Program-made: the position numbers and the translations under genes
Part shown: piece by piece, positions 21,294 through 31,053 of the stretch
How the letters are laid out: each line of letters starts with the position of its first letter
Numbering within the stretch: the first letter of the stretch is position 1
The notes under the pieces: generated by a model
Told to the model about the DNA's origin: nothing
What the model saw: the letters and a program-made list of their open reading frames with translations, nothing else
The model's database searches: none
DNA from: Limnoperna fortunei
Taxonomy: Eukaryota; Mollusca; Bivalvia; Mytilida; Modiolidae
Direction of reading: 5' to 3'
Length of the DNA stretch: 64,000 nt
Assembly: GCA_944474755.1 (NCBI GenBank)
Contig: OX104120.1
Span: forward strand, 38,482,067 to 38,546,066

Positions 21294-22920
21294 AATTAGA
21301 AGGGTGTCTTTATTTTACTTTTGGCATCACCTTTTTAAAGACAGAACCTACTGAAAATTAAATATATTAACCGATTTAGACTGTTAGCTTTCCTGAAAAG
21401 GATAGGAGTTCTCACCAAGTACCCGGGATTGGCTATGTTTAAACAAGACGTTGAAAATCTTATACAACCTTATTTAAAAATACAATTTAAAATTTGTTGC
21501 TTTCATTTCCAAAGAACGGGAGAGAAAAACAAATTCCGAAGGTATTCGGGACACGGAAAAATAATTTCTCATATTTTCTTTAAACTTGACCTATTGTTAG
21601 CTATAATACAAAGAGTGATAATTTAAAATAAAAAATAAGGGCTTCAGTGCTTACTTTCTAGGGATTAGCAATACAGTTTTAAATTTTCAAATGGATTGTA
21701 CATAGACAATAATACAAAAGCACTAAAATAATTGATTTATATAAAATTCTGTCTAAAAATATGTCAGTCGGGAAATTATTGGTAAAAAAGTGCTAAAAAT
21801 GTTTTGATCAACATAACCTCCATTGTTAAAAATTTCATTTTCATTATTTTTACCTGTACCAAACTCCTTAAAGCGAAAATATGTCGGATGGTGTCCTGAA
21901 ATCTATACTCTGTTTACATTAGTATATGTTGTAACGGATATATCTGTCTATCAGTATGCTCTTAACAAATTCCATAAGATTAAAGAACTTTTCATGTTTA
22001 CTATTCTGTTGTATTTAAAATAGATTTTTGCAAGCAGGCTTTATGCAAATTAGAAAATGGTCTTTCAATTATTTGTCAACATATTACACCGAGCGATAGC
22101 GAGGTATAAAATGACGTCGGAATATGTCCTAAATCTCATAGAGACCAATTGCAATAATCTATTTCGATTCTAATATGTCTACCAAATGTTAAATATTTCG
22201 AATCGGCTTCAAGAGATCGCGTCCATGGCCGTATTGGTTTTTGATAAAAAATTTGTCTCAAAAACAACATATAAAGCGAAATAATACAATTAATATACAA
22301 GTATATGATAGTAGTTTCATTGAAGTCCTCTTAGGCATTAAAAACAATTTAATCTAAACAAAACTGTGTTCTAGATTGAAAATTGTTCAGTTGAGCTTGT
22401 AATGACATCGGCATTTTTACTGTGACGTCAAAGCAGGCTCTATGCTTATAAGGAAACCTGTGTTCCAAAAGTTATGAAGGACGCCTTATTAGAATTCCTG
22501 ATTAAAAAAGGCTAATATTTTACAGGACAAACAGAGGTTTAGTACATGATTGTTGGTATTGATCGTAGGCATCAAAATTAATGTTTGTTTACGTCTTCGT
22601 TTGTGCTGGTCTGTTAGAACCACTTTGTTTTCCTATTTAGGTCACAACAATACAGAAATGTAGAAACTGCAACACAGTACAATGGTTTTCATATACTGGT
22701 AGTAAATTGGGTCGAGTATCACCCAAATGTCATTCCTTATGATATGCATTATTCTGCATATTGGTTTTTATTAATAAAAGTTGTAATAGCATTTTGCCAG
22801 AAATTGAACAGAAAGATGTAGTGCTAAAAATATAAGTATTTTTGAGAAGAATAAATTATAAAATAATGCATTCAAATAACATATAACAATGTAGTAAATT
22901 AAATGGTTATTGACTTTTTT
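21294..22920. other. unassigned DNA containing repeat family C copy 2
   Basis: 21770-21900 matches 2560-2850 (see that entry). The rest is AT-rich with short frames only and no recognisable domain. Confidence 0.5.
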
Positions 22921-23040
22921 AGTTTGAATTTCGTTTAACGCCCCTTACAGCAATATTTCATCTATATCAGGCGTCCAGTTTTCATATGAGAGAGAAGGCC
23001 GGAGTAACCGGTGAAAAGCACCGATCTTTGGTAGGAAAAC
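22921..23040 (-). mobile_element. SINE central domain and tail, head missing
   Basis: On the minus strand: CCTACCAAAGATCGGTGCTT, then CACCGGTTACTCCGGCCTTC, TCATATGAAAACTGG, then GATATAGATGAAATATTGCT and GGCGTTAAAC. I recognise from memory the widespread mollusc SINE module with GGTTTTCTCCGGGTACTCCGGC and an ATATTGCTG...GGCGTTAAAC tail; which named domain it belongs to is uncertain. LINE-A ends in a related TATAGCTGAAATATTGCT motif, so that kind of LINE may mobilise it. The tRNA-like head is absent; a Penelope fragment lies where it would be. Confidence 0.65.
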
Positions 23041-23049
23041 TTAAGATAT

Positions 23050-23160
23050 GAGAGAATTATGAAACGATACAAATAGAGAGGTTTCTACTATTAAATAAAT
23101 ATATTTACAGAATTTTCGACCAACTGATGATTTTCTTCAGTGTCAATATCAATCTATATT
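23050..23160 (-). mobile_element. Penelope-like terminal fragment
   Basis: Matches 37640-37760: GAGAATTATGMAACGATACAAAT, GRTGTTTCTACTA variant, AATTTTCGACCAACTGATG and CTTCTTCAGTGTCAATATCAATC occur in the same order. This is a piece of the 3' UTR/pseudo-LTR of the same family as the element at 37634-40330. Confidence 0.75.
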
Positions 23161-25413
23161 TTTTATATATTTGTAATCAGAATAAAGATGTGCGCATGCT
23201 CTCAATGATTAATATTTTAATTAATTACTTTACTTCTAAAATACACGTATTTTAATGATTTTAATATAGGTTCTAGGAAAACTGCATTACCTTAGCAAGA
23301 GTATTAGGTAAATTAGCATTCAATAAACATATAGTTAACTGTCATAGTGTATCGACTTATAACCGAACAAAAATAATCCAATTCAGATTTAAAATAAACC
23401 AAATATAACTATTTAAAGCATACAACAATTAAGACATTAAGAGAGAAGACAATTTGAGATATATGTAAATGCATTAACATTGCTCCCAAGTGCCCATTTT
23501 CCACATATTAAGTACAATAAATCAATGTTTCTACTCTCCGGACTCAAAAGACAATGCTACTTTAGCAATCCTTAGTCATATTTTTCATATTTGCAATTGC
23601 ATTAAAAGGTGTACAAGAAATATTACTTAATCTAAATTTTTGATAAAGCGCCACCTTTACTGATTGCTGACGGATAGATAACATTGATGGATCGTAGACA
23701 AATACATTCGTACAAAAAATGTAATAAAATTAAATAGGGCTATTCCAATTTAAAAAGATAAGAATGTATCATATAAAACAAAATAGGCCTGTTAACTTTG
23801 TGTATTGAAAATTGTATAATAGATTTAATATTTGTCTGAAAGTTAAATATGTTTCATGTAAATTTAGAGTCTTCAATTTGCTCTTTTAAAGATACACGTC
23901 CTGTATTTGATGCCAAATTTACAATAAGATTGTCTGAACCAAGAGTGATATTTTTAGAGTGTGATTTACCCCAAAGCTGATTTGTTTAATATCAGAAGGT
24001 TTTAATGTGGAGATGACTTTTGAGAGACCTAGTTTTCATGATACATTTAAGGTAAAAGAGAAATAAAAAAATCTACAAACTATGTGCATACTTCTAATAA
24101 ATTGAAGTGTTTTTCCCCAAAACAAGAATTCGTCATTTTCTTGATCACCAATAGTATCAATTCATCAGTCCGATAAGTCCAATCCAGAGTATGTCGTTTA
24201 ATTTAAAGCAGATATCGGTCAGTTAATTGACAGATACGTATATTGAAACAATTTTAAAATGCTACAAATTTTGTTCAACATCATATTTATTTAGTCTGCG
24301 GTTCAATGGTACCTTTAAAAATAACCCCACTTACCGTAGTTAAACTACCATGGTTTTAGTAAACAGCTTTTTTTCAAGTAATTTGTAAAAAAAATCCATT
24401 CTTTTAGTGTTCATAAGCGGAGTACAATAGTACTGGGACACTCTCAAAAAGATCTTATTGTGTACGATATCCAACTAATACCCAAATCTGTCATGTGGAA
24501 ATGTAAATCTGATCACTGTCAATACAATTAAATACATAAACATATTTAATTGCTCTACGAAAATGTCTTCAGAGTATTGGCACCAGAATTTGTCATGAAG
24601 CTTCAAAACAAGAACAAAGGAGCAGTATAAATGATGAGTCCAGTTCATGCAGTGTTACTGTTCCTATTTTGTGATTACAAGACTTACACAGTCTTTGAGT
24701 TTTTTGGTTCCCATTAATAACACACACAACATAAATCTCCCTTAAATACTTAATTCAAATCATCATAAAAACAGTCATATTCACTAAACCACGTTCACCC
24801 CCTTTTTGAATAATCTAGATGCACTTGGTTGGTGCTGGTTTTCTTGATGAAACCTTTTTATTTACCTTCTTTGGGTAATTTAATTTCTTTCCTGTTTGGA
24901 AACTATGTAGGTTGTTGACTGAACTATTGTTTTCGATTGCTCGACTTGTGAAACTTCCATAACTGTTAGGTTTATTTTTCTTCAACAAATTACCATTCAA
25001 AAGCGGTGGAACAAACCTTTTCATAGTTATTTTGCAACGAATTTGAAAATCAAAGCACCAACGAAATGTGTCAAATTCTATTTTGGTGTCTTTTGAAGTA
25101 GAACTGTTGTATACTTACTTATTAATTAACTAATATAATATTCACGTATATAACAGTTAAACTGCCGATATATTATTTATTTTGCTGAACTAATCCCAAT
25201 ATAGAATTAACTAGTCCAATATCGGTATTGGTATGATTTTACCTGTGTTGGCCCGATTCCAACCTGCATTGGCCTAATTGATTTCAACTAGTAAAGATAT
25301 CATTACATGATGAGCGCCTCAGGCCAATACAGCAAGCCTTGGACAATAACTAGGCCAATACAGAAATCATCGCGTTATAATATCATAATATATGCTGATA
25401 ACAGGTAGAGTAA
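23161..25413. other. unassigned non-coding DNA
   Basis: AT-rich with no recognisable gene. A 69-codon minus frame at 24815-25024 is rich in Lys, Asn and Ser and has no domain I know. At 25220-25370 there are scattered CCAATAC / TATTGG motifs, including AGGCCAATACAG twice, just outside the Tc1-like element. Confidence 0.5.
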
Positions 25414-26729
25414 ACACCTTGAAAAAAGTTAAACACGGTTTAGTTTTTACATATTCGAACATCTTTGGACTATTATTGGACTGCCATTCGTTTTAATTTG
25501 TATAGCAAACAAAAGTATGCATAGTGGGGTACAATGAAACTTTATTTTAACCACACAACTCATTATTTTATTTACATATCATTTAATCAAAATGTCTTTG
25601 CTCTTTCACGCAGTCTTTTAAAAGAATTGTCGCCGAAAGCTCGAAACTGTTATTTAATTCAGTCATAAACACCACATTGATAATTTTAATCGCCTACCCA
25701 ATTGATCCCATATATGCTCTATTGGGGTGAGATCTGGACTTCTTGCATGCCACGAAAGAGTGGTCACAGCATCGTTTTCCAGATATGCCCTTACTAGCGT
25801 TGTCATATATGAAAGCAGGTCTGACTCTTACTGGTGGTTTTCAAAATGAGGCACAACTACAGGTTTAAGCACTTCACTGGTGTACTATTTGCCATTAAGG
25901 TTGCCATTGATTGTTTCCAGATCGAGCTTTCAATCATACAGCCCCACGCCATACCTCAGTCACACCTCAAGGCACTGTTCGAACAATGTTTCTTGACATT
26001 TAAGCTGTGTTTGGATGCCTCTAAACATCAGTTCGCCCATCAGTTACATTGAGTAAAACTCGGCTCTCATCTGACCAGTTTATTCGTCGCCAGGTTGTAA
26101 TGTTTCAATTTTGCCTTGCTCTGCACCAGGACAACCTGTCCCTGCGATGGCGATCATCAAGCATTGGGCGTTAAATGACGCTTCTTGAACTTAATTCTGA
26201 AGCTTAAAAACGATTTCGAAAAATTGCTTGTTGCAAACAAATATCGCCTAACCAATTTACCAAGGCTCCTATCTTAACGTTGGGTCGTCACACATAGTCG
26301 ACCAGATCGGTGACGGTCTTTGAGATCTTGCGCGGCAGCAAGATGTCTGACCAAAGACTAATTACTGTATAATGATAACCAAGCTGTCGTTCTATTGCCT
26401 TGTAAGACATACCAGTGGAACGCATGCCGATAATTTACCGTGTATGAGCTGCTGATATCCGACTCTTTACCATGCTTACTTTAAATGATTTGGCAATTAG
26501 AAATTCGTGATTTAAATACCGATATGCTGTACAAAAACATAGTGCAATTTGGACGTGATGAAGGGAGCCAGCTACACGTGGACAGAAAACCTCGCTTGAC
26601 TAAAAGTTCACACCTTCTTTTAATATTACATTAAAGAAATAATATGGACCAAAATCATCAAAATTAAACTTTATTTACAATAAACAAAAAAACAAAAATA
26701 GGTGGGGTGCTTAATTTTTTTCAAGGTGT
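25414..26729 (-). mobile_element. Tc1-like DNA transposon, inactive
   Basis: Terminal inverted repeats ACACCTTGAAAAAAGTTAAA (from 25414) and its mirror ending at 26729 (mirror reads ACACCTTGAAAAAAATTAAG) bracket 1316 bp, a usual Tc1 size. TA-rich flanks fit TA target preference, though a clean TA duplication is not visible. The interior encodes a decayed transposase on the minus strand. Confidence 0.87.
25660..26475 (-). pseudogene. Tc1-like transposase remnant
   Basis: Cut-and-paste DDE transposase. Minus-strand conceptual reading starts near 26475 (MVKSRISAAHT) with helix-turn-helix-like remains, then SQRPSPIWSTMCDDPTL, NWSDESRVLLNVTDGR (first catalytic Asp region), WRHPNTA, YDNAS (second Asp region, near 25800) and finally SPDLTPIEHIWDQLGRRLK (25740-25690; the Glu in PIEHIWD is the third catalytic residue). 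Many stops and frame changes lie between these blocks, so no intact protein is possible. The family call rests on the PDLTPIEHIWDQLGR signature. Confidence 0.85.
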
Positions 26730-27788
26730 ATATATACATTTACTTCTTGAATAATCGCATAAGTTCATTTTGATTGGTCTTTTTCTTGCTTAGTTCTGGT
26801 AGTGATAGATGCAACAAGTTGTTGATATATGACTGATTGTGAATTGTGATTCTGTTCAGAAAATGCCAAATGTCCGAAATGTTGCAATTAATTTCTGACA
26901 ATGCTTGCAAGTAGGGTTTGTTTGTTACTTTATCTACTTTATATTTAGTGATATTTATTCAAGGATTTGTTTGAATGTACATCTGAAACATTTTGTAGTG
27001 GTCCAACTACACCAACATCTTAATGTTGACCACATAATTAATATGTTGTTGGCGTACAAATAATATGAAGTTGTCTAGTTTGGTCCAATCAATTAAAGTT
27101 AGGTTACTGTGTGATCAAAGCAGATCACACTGTATAAGTGTAGAAGGATAATCCTTACTAACAGTTGCCCCAGCGTATTTAACAAAATGGATTATTTCAT
27201 AATTACTGAACATTTGTGAACCTTTTAGAGGCAAAGTAGCCTTTTATCATACAAACTGTGTTACAAACTGGTATGTGTATAACGTTGAGGACGGTTTCAT
27301 CTACATTAAAACTGCTTTCTTTGTTATTATGATTTTTATAGTGAAGTTCCTCACTTCTGGTAAGAATTATTAAGATTTGATCGTAATGCAGACTGTGCTC
27401 TGCCAATAGCCAGTAGTAAAAAGGTCTATAAATATTTTTAAAATGTATTTTGTAAAAGGGCTTTGCAGCTTCTTCTGGTTGACGTAAACTGCAAAATAAC
27501 TTTGACATATTCCGAAATGACCGTGCCGCTATGTGTCCCACAGCAGATGCAAGCCAGCAGCGAAATGGAACTACAACGTTATCATATGAATAAAATAATG
27601 TTACCAATATATTTTTTTCTATTCCGCAATAAATTTATTATCTATTATATATTATTTATTATTATCACAGTTTAATGCATTTCAAATTGTTACAAAAGTT
27701 ATTTGTTAATTATGTAATTTGTTTCATTGGTAATACGAACATTAAAATCTACAAAACATTTCAAGATCTGTTAATAGCAAGTTGTATA
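26730..27788. other. unassigned DNA
   Basis: AT-rich. GTGTGATC-AAAGCA-GATCACAC (27108-27130) is a perfect 8 bp hairpin. A minus-strand frame of 134 codons (27203-27607) overlaps a plus frame and matches nothing I recognise. Confidence 0.4.
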
Positions 27789-28207
27789 TGAACCAGTACA
27801 CTTATTTAGTATCGGATCGACAAACATGACGATACAGCATAAACAAAAAATAATAATATACAAGTCTAGAAGATTATGCAACGATACATATGACGTGTTT
27901 CTTGTCATAAATTTAGACACAGACTGACCAACGAATGGCCTTAGTCATTGAGTGTCAATATAAATAAATAACGTAAACAATCATGACATATTCATCTTCA
28001 ACTTTCTCATTTTAAATTAACCCAAAACTTTTTAAATAGTTGCTTCTCAGTCCGCTAACCGGGGACGTGCCGTGCTGTTACTTGGCTTTGCTCAAATATT
28101 CCAACAAGATGTAATCAAAATTATCAAGGTGACAAATTCATTACACCAGACGCGCGTTTCGTCTACATAAGACTCATCAGTGGCGTTTAACTATAAATGT
28201 TCTTCAT
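27789..28207 (-). mobile_element. Penelope-like terminal region (pseudo-LTR) with hammerhead ribozyme
   Basis: 27789-27872 is identical over 84 bp to 30730-30813. 27919-28035 matches the 5' flank of the Penelope gene at 40215-40330 (GACTGACCAACGAATGGCC, AATATAAATAAAT-ACGTAAAC, CTTTCTCATTT, ATAGTTGCTT). A hammerhead motif is at 28144-28185. The segment is continuous with 30628-30811 once the foldback insertion is ignored. Terminal repeats in tandem or partial tandem are typical of Penelope-like elements. Confidence 0.75.
28144..28185 (-). ncRNA. hammerhead self-cleaving ribozyme
   Basis: Minus strand, 5' to 3': stem I CGCCA (28185-28181), core CTGATGA (28180-28174), stem II GTC-TTATGTA-GAC (28173-28161), core GAAA (28160-28157), a minimal stem III within CGCGCG (28156-28151), cleavage triplet GUC (28151-28149), and closing strand TGGTG (28148-28144) pairing with CGCCA (one G-U). 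All invariant core bases are present. Type I hammerheads with tiny stem III are known from Penelope-like elements, where they may work as dimers. Predicted cleavage lies between 28149 and 28148. The strand agrees with that of the element gene. Confidence 0.87.
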
Positions 28208-30627
28208 GGGTGCGTCTTTTTACCACAGAACACCACAGAATACCACAGAACACCACAGAACTCTTTAAAATATCGTTTTTCTTTGATAAAAATTAAATGA
28301 AATATTATTTCATGTGTAATTATGGGTTATTTGATATAATTATGTCTGAAAACCACATTTTGTTCAACGTTGTGTCTAGTTGAACGTGGATGAAGTTTTC
28401 AATGAAACAGAACACCACAGAACTCGATAAATTATACTTTTTTATTGAATAAACTAAATAAAATATTATTTGTGTGAAATTATAACTTCTTAGATAAGTT
28501 ATGTATGAAAACCACATATTTGTTCAACATTACGCCTCGTCGTACGCGGATGAAGTTTTCGCTGAAAACGGAGATACAACAGAACACCACAGAACTCGAT
28601 AAAATATCCTCTTTTATTGATAAAACGAATATATAAAAGTTGTATGCACGTTAAAATGTCGTATTGTAAAAAATATAGCTCTTTAACCTCATATTTGTTC
28701 CTAGATTTGTTCATCCTCATGTCTTGTTAAGAGAGCAGTTGACGTTTTTCATGAAAAAGGCAGGGCCACAGAACTTTACGTCACACTTTATTGAATTCAA
28801 AAAGCTATTTTAAATGTTAATATGTGTAAATATGCCGGAAATATAGTTATTGTTATGCACAATATATAAAAAGTAATAATTTATGATTAACGGTCATGAC
28901 GACCCACATTAAACTTTAATACAGTTGTACTTCATTGGGGATTCCGAATTTTGTGTGTGTATGTTTGTGTTTTTTCTCTTAAAGCGCCACCTTCTTGAAG
29001 TCATCTGTTATAGTACTGTATCAGAACATCCTAGTTGAGAAATTTAATATTTAAAAAAGGGAAGTCCTAGTAAGTTCAAAAACATATTTATTGATATTAT
29101 AAATTGTTTAAAATAAATGTTTCTTTTAAAGAAAATTCATCATAAAACAATAAAACACGCTTGTTAATTAATAAAGCGCTGTCAAGGAGAAACCTTACCA
29201 AAATTGATTTATGGCCCCAGCACTACACTAATAAACCGCCCCTAATAAACCATGGGGGATTATTTAGAATGGTGCTGCTAATTAACATCAATGAAGATCA
29301 AACTCAGCAGGGTTGTATAACTGTGAAATGCTTTTTTTTATTTGTTAAAGAAGTAAAATTTGAACTTCGTATAGAATTACCCTTTTGCTGGACTGTTGTA
29401 TTGTTTGTAAATTGAAATAATAAAACAAGCACATAAAATATATTAGAATAATACTATTTAAATGTTCCATTTTACGTGTAAGCCAAAACACTACTTTGTA
29501 TATTTTTGGTTCGTAGTCAAACGACCTTCAATGATTTTTGTTTGTTTGTTTGCTTGTTTTCTCACTTTTTGAATTACCGAACAAAATAATGCTTATGTCT
29601 GTATGTTCATTTTTTGTATTTTTTCTTCTTCAACTTCTCAAGAAAAACCTATTAAATCTTAGTAGCATGTGACATATAAGCTTCATGTAAAATTCGGCTT
29701 TCGCTTTTTGTTTGTTCATTTTTATATTTATATTTTTTAGTTACACTCATTATGTATGTTCACAGGCACTTGGGGTCAGGATAATTTTTTTTTTATGGAA
29801 TAAAAAAACCAATAAATGAGTTTACAGTGTGTATTCTCTCGTTTGGTAACTAGTCTGACATGTTTCGCTGTGAAATATTGACCTCAGAAAAATAATAATT
29901 TTTTCTTTATTATATAAGTTCTTATATAATAAATTGGTTCCATAAAAAAAAATTATCCTGACCCCAAGTGCCTGTGGTAAGTTTTTTTAAGAATGTTAAT
30001 CACTCCCCATTCACTAGATCACGATTTTCTATTAAATTATGGGAAACATTTGCACAGTCTTTAACAATACAATCGGACATCCGTGCTACAAAATAAGTTG
30101 CATGGCATTTAAAACAGTGTTCATATATTTTTTTAAGAAGAAACAGGTAATATAAACACAATTTAATCATTGAACTATGCTTTTAAAGTTATTTAGGATG
30201 TTCTGTGGCATTTTAGTTTGTTCTGTGGTATCGCCGTTTTCACCGAAAACTTCATCCGCGTACGACGAGACGTAATGTGGAACAAATACGTAGTTTTCAT
30301 ACATAATTTTAACCAACAAGTCATAATTACACACAAAATATTATTTTATTTAGTTTATTAATAAAAAGGGATAGTTTATCGAGTTCTGTGGTGTTCTGTG
30401 CTATCGCCGTTTTCATCGAAAACTTCATCCGTATACGAAGACATAATGAACAAATATTTGATTTTAATACATAATTATACACAATAACCCATAATTACAC
30501 ATAAAATAATATTTCATTTAATTTTTATCAAAGAAAAAACGATATTTTTTAGAGTTCTGTGGTGTTCTGTGGTATTCTGTGGTGTTCTGTGGTATTCTGT
30601 GGTGTTCTGTGGTAAAAAGACGCACCG
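28208..30627. mobile_element. Foldback-type element with tandem-repeat inverted arms, 9 bp target duplication
   Basis: Begins GGGTGCGTCTTTTTACCACA and ends TGTGGTAAAAAGACGCACCG, flanked on both sides by GTTCTTCAT (28199-28207 and 30628-30636). Next to each end is a short array of the 10 bp motif AACACCACAG (28223-28262; mirrored at 30550-30612). Inside this, each arm consists of about 170 bp units starting AACACCACAGAACTC and ending GATGAAGTTTTC-TGAAAA: about three units at left (28250-28780) and over two, mirrored, at right (30205-30560). The core (28790-30190) has no transposase. The layout resembles Drosophila Foldback elements; relationship to them is not shown. Confidence 0.85.
29761..29976. 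mobile_element. 216 bp MITE-like element nested in the foldback core
   Basis: CACAGGCACTTGGGGTCAGG (29761-29780) continues as ATAA-T-run-ATGGAA and is mirrored at 29938-29976, giving nearly perfect arms of about 39 bp. A second small palindrome, TTATTATATAAG-TTC-TTATATAATAA, sits in the loop (about 29907-29932). No clear target duplication. Confidence 0.75.
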
Positions 30628-30811
30628 GTTCTTCATTGGGAGATGGAATAATATAAGTCCACTGGGATCGTGTAAATACACAATACAGGCAGTTCACAGT
30701 ATTATATAAAGGGTCTAAAAGAATGCTGCTGAACCAGTACACTTATTTAGTATCGGATCGACAAACATGACGATACAGCATAAACAAAAAATAATAATAT
30801 ACAAGTCTAGA
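30628..30811 (-). mobile_element. Penelope-like segment between the two later insertions
   Basis: Starts with the right-hand copy of the 9 bp duplication (30628-30636), contains the second copy of the 84 bp repeat (30730-30813), and ends at the LINE-B target duplication AAGTCTAGA (30803-30811). It is the bridge showing that 27789-28207 and 37634-40330 belong to one interrupted Penelope-like array. Confidence 0.75.
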
Positions 30812-31053
30812 AGTCATATGTATCGTATTCCGGTAATGGCGACGACCAGCAAATTTTCTCGATCCAGCATAAAATTTTGAATAAGTCATACAGAAAACAA
30901 GAAACATGACAGATAACATTTAAAAAACAACAGTTTCCATCTTTATTTAATTAGACTTTTACGGAAATACCATTTAATCGCATCAAAAATCGGCGGCATA
31001 CACACTTTTGACTGGGGTTGACATCACGTGTTTTCTTACAAAACTAATCAATT

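Noticed and set aside
27203..27607. 134-codon minus-strand frame
   Set aside because: No domain, no repeat partner in the window and no clear element context; composition looks non-coding.
30812..30826. Start of LINE-B (TCATATGTATCGT) is the reverse complement of ACGATACATATGA at 27880-27892
   Set aside because: 13 bp is suggestive of a 5' inversion or microhomology at integration, but it is too short to separate from chance.
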